Assembly (NCBI RefSeq): GCF_023227745.1
Contig: NZ_JALKBX010000012.1
Span: 1 to 52,675, forward strand
DNA: 52,675 bases
From: Natroniella acetigena
Lineage (GTDB): Bacteria > Bacillota > Halanaerobiia > Halobacteroidales > Halobacteroidaceae
Direction of reading: 5' to 3'
A program made the position numbers and the translations under genes. Below, piece by piece: positions 16,481 through 24,386 of this stretch. The notes beneath the pieces were generated by a model. That model was not told the DNA's origin. It worked only from the letters and a program-made list of their open reading frames with translations, and did not search any database. Position 1 is the first letter of the stretch; each line of letters starts with the position of its first letter.

Positions 16481-16496
16481 TGTGACACCTATCACA
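16481..16496. promoter_or_regulatory. Rex- or CRP/FNR-like operator
   Basis: TGTGA-N6-TCACA, a perfect inverted repeat with CACCTA as the spacer. It fits the core of Rex sites (TTGTGA-N6-TCACAA) and of CRP/FNR sites. Rex senses NADH/NAD+ and controls redox enzymes in many anaerobic Firmicutes, which suits the NADH-linked operon immediately downstream. The regulator is inferred. Confidence 0.55.
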
Positions 16497-16534
16497 TAAA
16501 TTAAATTTATCAAGTTAAGGAGGGGATTTAGAAT

Positions 16535-17029
16535 ATGGCATGTTCATGTGGAAATGCTGAAGAGAATCAAGAGAAATACTTTGCACCACTCAAGAAAGTA
16601 TTAGAAAATTATGACAAGAAAGCAAAGGATTTAATTCCTGTATTACAGGAAACTCAAGAAGAGTATGGTTATCTTCCTCAAGAGGTATTAGAGGAGATAG
16701 CAAAGAGTTTAAGGGTACCTTTTAGTCAGGTATATGGGGTAGTAACCTTTTACTCTCAATTTCACTTAGAGCCACGTGGTGAAAATATAATCAGAATTTG
16801 TATGGGTACTGCTTGCCACGTTCGTGGAGCAGATAAGGTGCTTGATACGATGAAAGAAGAGTTAGGCATAGACGATGGAGAGACAACCGAAGATCTTAAG
16901 TTTACTTTAGAGTCAGTTGCTTGTATTGGTGCTTGTGGACTAGCTCCAGTAATTATGGTTAATGATAACACTCATGGTTTGTTAACTCCTGAGACAACTG
17001 TTGAAGTTTTAGATCAGTATCGAGGATAA
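16535..17029 (+). CDS. NuoE/HydC-like [2Fe-2S] subunit
   Basis: 164 aa thioredoxin-like [2Fe-2S] protein. The four ligands are Cys89 (CMGTACH), Cys94, Cys130 and Cys134 (CIGACGLAP). It is the 24-kDa-type subunit that pairs with the NuoF-like flavoprotein two genes downstream. AAGGAGGGG ribosome-binding site upstream. First gene of a four-gene operon with the formate dehydrogenase catalytic subunit. Confidence 0.92.
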   Translation: MACSCGNAEENQEKYFAPLKKVLENYDKKAKDLIPVLQETQEEYGYLPQEVLEEIAKSLRVPFSQVYGVVTFYSQFHLEPRGENIIRICMGTACHVRGADKVLDTMKEELGIDDGETTEDLKFTLESVACIGACGLAPVIMVNDNTHGLLTPETTVEVLDQYRG

Positions 17030-17063
17030 AAGCTAGTGCAAATAAATGGAGGTGATTAATAAT

Positions 17064-17429
17064 ATGAAATCATTAGAGGAATTAAAAGAGTTAAGAGAGC
17101 GATTTCAAAAGGACTTACGAGTTAGAAAGGCTTCTGATAAACCTAAAGTTATTGTTGGGATGGATAGCTGTGGGATTGATGCTGGAGCAAGAGAAATTTT
17201 AAAGAAGGCTCTAACTGAGATTAGTCAGCGAGATTTAGATGTGGTAGTTACTCAGACAGCATGTATTGGAGAATGTGATAATGAGCCAACAGTGACTGTT
17301 GACTTACCAAACGAGCCAAAGATAGTTTATGGTGATGTAACTGTAGATAAAGTAGAAAAGATTATTGTTGATCATGTTGTAGAAGGTAACATTGTAAAAG
17401 ATTTAGTAGTAGCAGAGTTAAACGAATAA
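17064..17429 (+). CDS. Small [2Fe-2S] ferredoxin-like subunit (HndB type)
   Basis: 121 aa from ATG 17064, nine nt after GGAGGTG; the ATG at 17046 overlaps that site. Thioredoxin-like ferredoxin with Cys36 (MDSCGIDAGA), Cys67 and Cys71 (ACIGECDNEP), as in HndB-type subunits between the NuoE- and NuoF-like genes of NAD(P)-dependent hydrogenases and formate dehydrogenases. Only three cysteines align with the pattern; the fourth usual ligand is not obvious, so whether it binds a cluster is uncertain. Confidence 0.85.
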   Translation: MKSLEELKELRERFQKDLRVRKASDKPKVIVGMDSCGIDAGAREILKKALTEISQRDLDVVVTQTACIGECDNEPTVTVDLPNEPKIVYGDVTVDKVEKIIVDHVVEGNIVKDLVVAELNE

Positions 17430-17457
17430 TCATAATCTTATGAGGAGGGAAGAATAG

Positions 17458-19257
17458 ATGGACCAATCAATTTATAGATCTCATATATTGATCTGTGGAG
17501 GAACGGGATGTGTTTCTTCAGGTTGTAAGGAAGTTAGAAGTTCTCTAGAAGAAGAATTAGCTGAACGTGATTTAGTAAATGAGATTAAGGTTATAGAAAC
17601 TGGATGCCATGGTTTTTGTGAAAAAGGGCCATTAATGATCGTTTATCCAGAAGGTGTATTTTATTGTAAGGTACAGCCAGAGGATATGGAAGAAGTTGTA
17701 GAAGAGCATATATTGAAAGGTAAGGTTGTTGAGAGATTATTATATACTGACCCAACAACAGGGGAGAATATCCCATCTTATCAGGAGATTGATTTTTATA
17801 AAAAGCAACAAAGAACAGCATTAATAAATTGTGGTTATATTGATCCTGAAGAGATTAAAGAATATATTGCTACAGGTGGTTATGAAGCTATCGGTAAGGC
17901 TTTAACTGAAATGACCCCTCAAGAAGTAATTGATGAAGTTAAGGAATCTGGCTTAAGAGGTCGTGGAGGAGGAGGTTTTCCTACAGGTCTTAAGTGGCAA
18001 TTTGCTAGTGATGCAGAAGGTGATAAGAAGTATGTAATCTGTAATGCGGATGAAGGAGATCCAGGTGCTTTTATGGATCGTAGTATTTTAGAAGGAGATC
18101 CTCACGTATTGATAGAAGGAATGATCCTAGCAGCTTATGCGGTAGGTGCAGATGAGGGTTATGTTTATGTTCGAGCAGAGTATCCATTAGCAATTAAAAG
18201 GTTAAGAGTGGCTCTTGAGCAGGCTGAAGAGAATGGTTTATTGGGTGAAAATTTATTTGGAACAGATTTCAGTTTTAAGTTACGTATTAAAGAAGGAGCA
18301 GGAGCTTTTGTTTGTGGAGAAGAGACTGCTTTAATGGCATCAATTGAAGGAGAGAGAGGAATGCCAAGACCGAGACCTCCTTTCCCAGCTGAAAAAGGTT
18401 TATGGGGTAAGCCTACGAATATCAACAATGTAGAGACTTATGCTAATGTTCCAGCTATTATCAAAGAAGGTGCTGAAGCTTATAAGCAGGTAGGTACTGA
18501 AGGAAGTACAGGAACAAAGGTCTTTGCTCTAACAGGTAAGATCAATAATACTGGTTTGGCAGAAGTACCGATGGGAATTACTATGAGGGAGATTATTTAT
18601 GACATCGGTGGCGGAATAAATGAGGGTAAAGAGTTTAAGGCAGTTCAAATTGGTGGGCCATCTGGTGGATGTCTGCCCGAGGATAAATTAGATTTAACGA
18701 TTGATTATGATTCATTGCTTGAAGTTGGAGCAATGATGGGTTCTGGTGGACTTGTTGTGATGGATGAAGATACTTGTATGGTCGATGTAGCTAGATTCTT
18801 CTTGGACTTTACCCAAAGTGAATCTTGTGGAAAATGTACTCCTTGTCGGATCGGAACCAAGCAAATGTTAGATATCTTAGAGCGAATTACTGTTGGAGAA
18901 GGTCAAGAGGGAGATATTGAGTTATTGGAGAGGTTAGCTGAAAATATTAAGAGTACTTCTTTATGTGGCTTAGGTCAGACAGCACCTAATCCTGTCTTGA
19001 GTACTTTAAGATACTTCCGTGATGAGTATGAAGCTCATATTTATGAGCAGACCTGTCCAGCGGGTGCTTGTGAAGAGTTATTAGGGGCTTATGTAATTGA
19101 TGGAGAAGCTTGTGTAGGTTGTACTGTTTGCACTGAGGCTTGTCCAGTTGATGCAATTGCTGGTGAAGCTAAAGAGGAGCATCTGATTGATGAGGATGCA
19201 TGTATAGCTTGTGGAGCTTGTGTAGACAAATGTCCAGTTGATGCAATTACACAATAA
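17458..19257 (+). CDS. NuoF/HydB-like NADH-binding flavoprotein subunit
   Basis: 599 aa, domains in order: N-terminal [2Fe-2S] thioredoxin-like (Cys13, Cys18/23, then CHGFC); FMN/NADH module with GRGGGGFPTGLKW, NADEGDPGAFMDRSIL and GAGAFVCGEETAL; [4Fe-4S] site SCGKCTPCRIGTK; C-terminal tandem [4Fe-4S] ferredoxin (CVGCTVCTEACPVD and CIACGACVDKCPVD). It exchanges electrons between NADH, iron-sulfur clusters and probably ferredoxin. This architecture occurs in electron-bifurcating hydrogenases and formate dehydrogenases; here the partner is the downstream selenoprotein, so it is likely a formate dehydrogenase subunit. Confidence 0.93.
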   Translation: MDQSIYRSHILICGGTGCVSSGCKEVRSSLEEELAERDLVNEIKVIETGCHGFCEKGPLMIVYPEGVFYCKVQPEDMEEVVEEHILKGKVVERLLYTDPTTGENIPSYQEIDFYKKQQRTALINCGYIDPEEIKEYIATGGYEAIGKALTEMTPQEVIDEVKESGLRGRGGGGFPTGLKWQFASDAEGDKKYVICNADEGDPGAFMDRSILEGDPHVLIEGMILAAYAVGADEGYVYVRAEYPLAIKRLRVALEQAEENGLLGENLFGTDFSFKLRIKEGAGAFVCGEETALMASIEGERGMPRPRPPFPAEKGLWGKPTNINNVETYANVPAIIKEGAEAYKQVGTEGSTGTKVFALTGKINNTGLAEVPMGITMREIIYDIGGGINEGKEFKAVQIGGPSGGCLPEDKLDLTIDYDSLLEVGAMMGSGGLVVMDEDTCMVDVARFFLDFTQSESCGKCTPCRIGTKQMLDILERITVGEGQEGDIELLERLAENIKSTSLCGLGQTAPNPVLSTLRYFRDEYEAHIYEQTCPAGACEELLGAYVIDGEACVGCTVCTEACPVDAIAGEAKEEHLIDEDACIACGACVDKCPVDAITQ

Positions 19258-19282
19258 ATAAATTATTAAAAGGAGTGATAAA

Positions 19283-21988
19283 ATGGGTACTATTACTGTA
19301 ACGATAGATGGTCAACAGGTTGAAGTTGATCAACAGGCTACTTTATTGGATGCAGCTAATAAAGTAGATATAGAGATTCCAACTCTCTGTTATCATCCAG
19401 ATTTGACCTTGCATGGTTCTTGTAGAATTTGTGTTGTTGAAGATGCAGAAAGTGGAAATTTATTGGCTTCTTGTGCTACACCTGTAACTGATGGAATGAA
19501 GATTAAGACTATTACTGATAAAGTTATAGAAGCACGTAAAATGAATCTTGAACTATTACTTTCTGATCATCCTAATGACTGTATGACTTGTGAAGCAGAT
19601 GGGGCTTGTGATCTACAGGAGTTGGTTTATGAGTATGATGTTTCTGAACCGAGCTTTGGTTTAATGGAAGAGGGCAAGTTTGAGGTCAAGAATGAGAATC
19701 CATTTATTGAGTTTGATTCTAATAAATGTATCTTATGTGGTAAGTGTGTTAGAGTGGATAATGAAGTTCAATGTTCTGGAGCGATTGATTTTATAGAACG
19801 TGGCTTTAGTTCAAAGGTAGCAGTACCTTTTGATCAGGATTTAGGAGCTGACTTTTCTAGTTGTGTCTTCTGTGGACAATGTGTAGAGATGTGTCCAACA
19901 GGTGCTTTGACTTATAAGCCTGCGAAGGGCCAAGGTAGGGAGTATGAGCTAGAGAAGGTAGAGACAACTTGTCCTTATTGTGGGGTTGGCTGTCAGATTG
20001 AATTGCAGGTTAAGGATAATAAGATCGTTCAAGTTGGTTCTATTTATGATGAAGATCATCCTAATCCAGTAGGTGAAACTTGTGTTAAGGGTCGTTTTGC
20101 TTATGATTTTGTCGATCATCCTGAGCGATTGACGAAGCCGTTGATTAAAAAGGATGGAGAGTTTGAAGAGGTTAGCTGGGATGAAGCGTTAGATTATACA
20201 GCTCAGAAATTAGGCAAGATTAAAGAAGAAGATGGCGGCGAAGCTATTGCTGGTTTAACTTCAGCTAGATGTAGTAATGAAGAAAATTATATATTCCAAA
20301 AATTTATGCGAGGTGCATTAGGCACAAATAGTGTAGATCACTGTGCCCGGTTATGACACTCCTCTACAGTGGCTGGTCTAGCCGCAAGTTTTGGTAGTGG
20401 AGCAATGACAAATTCTATAGGTGAGGTTGAAAAAGCAGATGCAATCTTTGTTACTGGTTCAAATACAACTGAAGCACATCCAGTAATTGGTAGCATGATC
20501 AAGAAAGCAGCCAGAAATGGTGCTAATTTAGTTGTTGCTGATCCTAGAGAGATTGAATTATCTAAAGAGGCTGATTTAGCTGTTCAACAAAAGCCTGGTA
20601 CTGATATCGCTTTATTAAATGGCTTGATGCATGTAATAATTAAAGAAGGATTACATGATGAAGAATATATTAAAAATAGAACTGAAGGTTTTGAAGCAGT
20701 TAAGGAGACTTTAGAAGAATATACACCAGAAAAGGTAGAAGAGATTACTGGTGTAAAAGCCGAAGATATAGTTGAGTTAGCTAAATTATATGCTTCAGCA
20801 GATACAGCAGCAATCTATTATTCAATGGGGATGACTCAACATAAATCTGGTACAGATAATGTATTAACTGTAGCTAACTTAGCTATGTTGACAGGAAATG
20901 TAGGTAAAGAAGGCGGAGGAGTTAATCCATTACGGGGACAAAATAATGTACAAGGTGCTTGTGATTTAGGTGGACTTGCAACTGTATATCCAGGTTATCA
21001 AGCGGTTGAAGATCCTGAGGCTAAAGCTAAGTTTGAAAAAGCGTGGGGTGTAGATGAGTTAAATCCTAATAACGGACTGACTGTAGTAGAGATGGTTAAT
21101 GCTGCAGGAGAAGGTGACGTTAAAGGTCTTTATGTCTTAGGTGAAAACCCAATGATTTCTGATCCAGATCAACATCATGTTGAGGAGGCTTTAAAGGCTA
21201 CTGAATTCTTAATAGTGCAAGATATCTTCCTAACAGAGACTGCTGAACTTGCTGATGTGGTATTTCCAGCAGCTTGTTTTGCTGAAAAGGATGGAACTTT
21301 CACTAACTCAGAAAGAAGGGTACAGCGAATAAATAAAGCTGTTGAAGCTCCAGGTGAGGCTAAAGCAGATTGGAAGGTTTTCTGTGAGTTGGCTAAGAGA
21401 TTAGGTTTTGAAATGGATTATGATTCTGAAGCTGAAATCATGGATGAGATTGTAGAAGTTACACCAATCTATGGTGGTATTAGCTATGATAGAATAGCTA
21501 ATGAAGAGCTACAATGGCCATGTCCTGACAAGGATCATCCAGGGACTAAGTTCTTACATGAAGGTGAGTTTGCTCATGGTAAGGGTAAGTTCCATGTTAC
21601 AAAGCATATTGCACCAATTGAGTCAGCGGATGATGAGTATCCATATATTATGATGACAGGTAGAATGTTATATCACTTCCATGGTGGTAGTATGACTAGA
21701 CGTTCTGCTGCTGTTGATGCTTATGAGTCGGATGCTTATGTAGAGATTAATTGCGATGATGCTGTTAAATTAGATATTGAGGATGGAGATAGAGTTAAGG
21801 TTACTTCCCGTCGTGGTGAAGTAGAGACTTATGCTCGAGTTGTGGATATAGTTCAAGAAGGCGAAATATTTATGCCTTTCCACTACGCAGAGAGTCCAGC
21901 TAATAGGTTGACTAATGGTGACGAATTAGATCCTAAAGCTAAGATACCCGAACTTAAGGTAACAGCTGTTAAGGTGGAAAAAGTGTAA
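19283..21988 (+). CDS. fdhA: Selenocysteine-containing formate dehydrogenase, NAD/ferredoxin-linked catalytic subunit
   Basis: One 901-aa selenoprotein: the frame continues through the TGA at 20354-20356, read as Sec358 in DHCARL-Sec-HSSTVAGL, the exact context of Sec in FdhF-type enzymes. Domains: [2Fe-2S] (Cys36, 47, 50, 64); NuoG-like His96/Cys100, 103, 109; two [4Fe-4S] (Cys149, 152, 155 and Cys194, 197, 200, 204); then the Mo/W-bisMGD domain with its own cluster (CPYCGVGC at 230-237). Catalyses formate oxidation or CO2 reduction, probably coupled to NAD and ferredoxin through the upstream subunits. Naive gene callers would split it into 357-aa and 539-aa pieces. Confidence 0.95.
20357..20399 (+). 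promoter_or_regulatory. Bacterial SECIS element of fdhA
   Basis: Directly after the UGA. The apical stem GTGGCT (20369-20374) pairs with AGCCGC (20380-20385) around a GGTCT loop, the same loop as E. coli fdhF SECIS. The lower stem CACTCC (20357-20362) pairs with GG-T-AGTG (20393-20399) with one bulge. This would recruit SelB and Sec-tRNA. Confidence 0.92.
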
Positions 21989-22020
21989 GTAGTGACTGAT
22001 GATTAGTGATTTGAAATAAT

Positions 22021-22057
22021 AAGGGCCAACTGCCTTAACTGGGGGTTGGCTCTTTTA
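22021..22057 (+). terminator. Terminator after fdhA
   Basis: GGGCCAAC pairs with GTTGGCTC (one G-U), followed by TTTT. It closes the formate dehydrogenase operon. Confidence 0.85.
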
Positions 22058-22059
22058 TA

Positions 22060-22205
22060 TTAGTTAACAGTTGATAGTTTACAGTGTACAGTTATAAGCT
22101 CAAGACCTTAAGAACTTAAGTACTCTAAAATGCCCTATATCTACAGGTTTGGAGTGATTTTGAATTTCAACTGCTAGTTGGACATTGTAAATTGTACACT
22201 GATAT
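22060..22205. repeat. Heptamer hairpin between fdhA and the 41-aa ORF
   Basis: Left arm 22063-22094 (GTTAACA / GTTGATA / GTTTACA / GTGTACA units), core 22132-22165 with CCCTATATCTACAGG then TGATTTTGA, right arm 22168-22202 (ATTGTAA / ATTGTAC units). The core matches the one at 13840-13875. Confidence 0.7.
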
Positions 22206-22229
22206 TTAGTTTTTGTGTGGGGGTTTAAC

Positions 22230-22355
22230 ATGAAACAAGATGAATTTGAATTATTAGAATATGGAATTTTGGTTATTTTAGTTATAATTTTGGTAGCTAT
22301 GATCTATATTATATTAGGGGGGGAAATCCAGGATTTAATTATTATATTTTCTTGA
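22230..22355 (+). CDS. 41-aa single-helix membrane peptide
   Basis: Starts MKQDEFELLEYG, then one hydrophobic helix (ILVILVIILVAMIYIIL) and a short tail (GGEIQDLIIIFS). A GGGGG ribosome-binding site lies 6 nt before the ATG and the stop falls 17 nt before the next gene's start, so the two may be cotranscribed. Unrecognised; the ribosome-binding site and heptamer right arm directly upstream, as for other genes here, support expression. Confidence 0.5.
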   Translation: MKQDEFELLEYGILVILVIILVAMIYIILGGEIQDLIIIFS

Positions 22356-22372
22356 AGTTGGGAGGTGATAAA

Positions 22373-23509
22373 ATGCAAGTTGTAGCAACTGATTGCCGAG
22401 ATTATGATCGGAAGTTAGTATTGAACACGGTTAGAGACGCCTTAACTAGTTTGCAAGTTGAGCAATTAGTTGCTAGAGGGGATAGTGTATTATTGAAACC
22501 AAACTTATTGAGCCCTCATCAGCCTGAAGCAGGGATTACTACTCATCCTATTGTAGTTGAAGCTGTAATTACATATTTTCAAGAATTAGAAGTAGAAGTT
22601 AAAGTAGGAGAGAGCTCAGGAGGCATGATGGTCAATCAATCTTTGACTGAACAAGCATTTCAAAAGACTGGAGTATTGGCTGTTTGTCAGAAATTAGGAG
22701 TTGAAGTGATTAATTTTGATCGAGCTTCTACTAAGATAGTCAGTAATGATAGATATGATTTCCCATTACCTGAGGTATTATTGGAGGCGGATTTGGTGGT
22801 ATCATTACCTAAATTAAAGACCCATAGCTTGACCTTGTTTACTGGAGCGATTAAGAATTTATATGGTTGTATTCCTGGGATGAAGAAGGTGGGATACCAT
22901 CGGAGTTGTCCCCATCCAGCTGACTTTTCAGAGTTGATTGTTGATATTTTTGAACTGGTCAAGCCTGATCTAGCAGTAATGGATGGGATAGTCGGTTTAG
23001 AGGGGAATGGGCCAGGCTCTACAGGAGATGCGTGCCAGATAGGGGTTCTGTTGGCTAGTCAAGATCTGGTTGCCTTAGATGCAGTTGCTGCTTCTTATTT
23101 GGGTTATACTCAAAATCAGGTACCAATTACTCGGATAGCTGCTAAAAGAGATCTGGGAAGCAATCAACTGCAGCAGATAGAAATAATAGGAGGTTATCAA
23201 CCTGCTCAGCAGGGCTATCGATTGCCTTCTAATGCTTTATTGAGCTTGCTACCTAATTGGTTATTACAACCTCTGTTTGGTTCTTTATTATCACAGCCAG
23301 TAATTAACCATCAGGAGTGTATTAAATGCCAACGTTGTGTGCAAAGTTGTCCACAAGATGTGATTGTTGACCGACAGGGATTAGAAATAGAAGAAAAAGG
23401 TTGTATTAAGTGTTTGTGCTGTCAAGAGTTATGTCCTCAAGAGGCAATAACTGTTAAAGAGCATTTGTTAGTTAAATTAATTAGATCAATCAAAGGGTTT
23501 TTACGTTGA
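22373..23509 (+). CDS. DUF362 domain protein with C-terminal 2[4Fe-4S] ferredoxin
   Basis: 378 aa from ATG 22373, five nt after GGAGGTG; a TTG 21 bases upstream is less likely. Residues 1-290 are DUF362 (LLKPNLLSPHQPEAGITTHP, VSLPKLKTHSLTLFTGAIKN, MDGIVGLEGNGPGSTG). The C-terminus has two ferredoxin motifs, CIKCQRCVQSCPQD and CIKCLCCQELCPQE. Related proteins are redox or maturation factors of unclear role in anaerobes. Position after the formate dehydrogenase operon suggests, but does not show, a redox link. Confidence 0.9.
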   Translation: MQVVATDCRDYDRKLVLNTVRDALTSLQVEQLVARGDSVLLKPNLLSPHQPEAGITTHPIVVEAVITYFQELEVEVKVGESSGGMMVNQSLTEQAFQKTGVLAVCQKLGVEVINFDRASTKIVSNDRYDFPLPEVLLEADLVVSLPKLKTHSLTLFTGAIKNLYGCIPGMKKVGYHRSCPHPADFSELIVDIFELVKPDLAVMDGIVGLEGNGPGSTGDACQIGVLLASQDLVALDAVAASYLGYTQNQVPITRIAAKRDLGSNQLQQIEIIGGYQPAQQGYRLPSNALLSLLPNWLLQPLFGSLLSQPVINHQECIKCQRCVQSCPQDVIVDRQGLEIEEKGCIKCLCCQELCPQEAITVKEHLLVKLIRSIKGFLR

Positions 23510-23512
23510 TTT

Positions 23513-23541
23513 TTGACTAGGTATTTCTAATATGGTATAAT
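23513..23541 (+). promoter_or_regulatory. Sigma-A promoter of sigH
   Basis: TTGACT (23513-23518), 17-bp spacer, exact TATAAT (23536-23541), about 55 nt before the sigH ATG. Confidence 0.75.
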
Positions 23542-23596
23542 TAATTGTGTTTATTAGAAGTAGAACTCTAAAAAAAACGCACAAGGTGGGGATAGA

Positions 23597-24268
23597 ATGA
23601 GTGAAGCCAGTAAAAAATTAGATTTAGAAAGTAAATATGAAGAAATGTCTGAGCATGAGCTGATTAGATTAGCTCAGAAGGGGGACAAGCTGGCTGAAGA
23701 ATACTTGATCGATAGCAATATTGATATTGTTTATGCTAAATCCAAATTATTTTACATTAAAGGATTGGATAATGATGATGTAATCCAAGAGGGATTGGTA
23801 GGATTGCATAAAGCAATCAGAGATTATAAGGTCAAGAGGGAAGCATCATTTCGCGGTTTTGCTCATTTGTGCGTCAATAGACAACTTATATCAGCGATCA
23901 AAACAGCTAATCGCCAAAAGCATATGCCGTTGAATAATTCCACTTCTATTGATAAGAAGTTGAAGTATTCTAAAGATGATGGAGGTCGGGGGCGTACTTT
24001 ACTAGATATTTTACCTGATCAAAATAATGATCCTGAAAAGAATTATGTCAACCGTGAGTTAGTAACAGAAGTAACATATCAATTACGTAAGATGCTGACC
24101 GAGTTGGAATGGGATGTATTTGATAAGTATATCCAAGGTAAATCGTATAAGGAGATTGCTTTAGAGATTGAATGTAATGTTAAAACAGTTGATAATGCAT
24201 TACAACGAGCCCGCCGTAAGATTGATGATTTGAAAGAAAGATTGACTGAGGAAATAAAAGAATACTAA
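23597..24268 (+). CDS. sigH: RNA polymerase sigma factor, SigH-like
   Basis: 223 aa, the length and layout of SigH: region 2 with NDDVIQEGLVGLHKAIRDY and FRGFAHLCVNRQLISAIKTANRQKH, and region 4 with LTELEWDVFDKYIQGKSYKEIALEIECNVKTVDNALQRARRKI. In Bacilli and Clostridia SigH drives early sporulation and competence genes. The next genes are comFA and comFC homologues. AAGGTGGGG ribosome-binding site. The group includes spore formers, but sporulation is not shown here. Confidence 0.88.
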   Translation: MSEASKKLDLESKYEEMSEHELIRLAQKGDKLAEEYLIDSNIDIVYAKSKLFYIKGLDNDDVIQEGLVGLHKAIRDYKVKREASFRGFAHLCVNRQLISAIKTANRQKHMPLNNSTSIDKKLKYSKDDGGRGRTLLDILPDQNNDPEKNYVNRELVTEVTYQLRKMLTELEWDVFDKYIQGKSYKEIALEIECNVKTVDNALQRARRKIDDLKERLTEEIKEY

Positions 24269-24280
24269 TAAAACTAACAG

Positions 24281-24307
24281 AAGTTGTCCATTAGGGCAAC
24301 TTTTTAG
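24281..24307 (+). terminator. Terminator after sigH
   Basis: AAGTTGTCC-ATTA-GGGCAACTT hairpin running into T's. Confidence 0.85.
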
Positions 24308-24320
24308 TTTTTAAAGAGTA

Positions 24321-24349
24321 TTGACATCCCAGAGTTAAAATAGTAAAAT
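24321..24349 (+). promoter_or_regulatory. Sigma-A promoter of comFA
   Basis: Exact TTGACA (24321-24326), 17-bp spacer, TAAAAT (24344-24349), downstream of the sigH terminator and about 38 nt before the comFA ATG. Confidence 0.7.
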
Positions 24350-24386
24350 ATACATAAATGTAAATAAGTGTAAACGGGGTGGTGGG

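Larger units (their letters stand above)
16143..16534. promoter_or_regulatory. 392-bp control region of the formate dehydrogenase operon
   Basis: Contains a left heptamer arm 16152-16190 (ATTGAAT units), a perfect small hairpin ACAGGTT-TT-AACCTGT at 16235-16250, a second heptamer stretch 16297-16325 (CTTAAAC / CTTAGAC units), a sigma-A-like promoter and a Rex/CRP-like palindrome, listed separately. Confidence 0.6.

Noticed and set aside
20357-20368. Reading fdhA as two genes or a pseudogene
   Set aside because: The frame is unbroken apart from one TGA, the context is the standard Sec site of formate dehydrogenases, and a SECIS hairpin follows at once.
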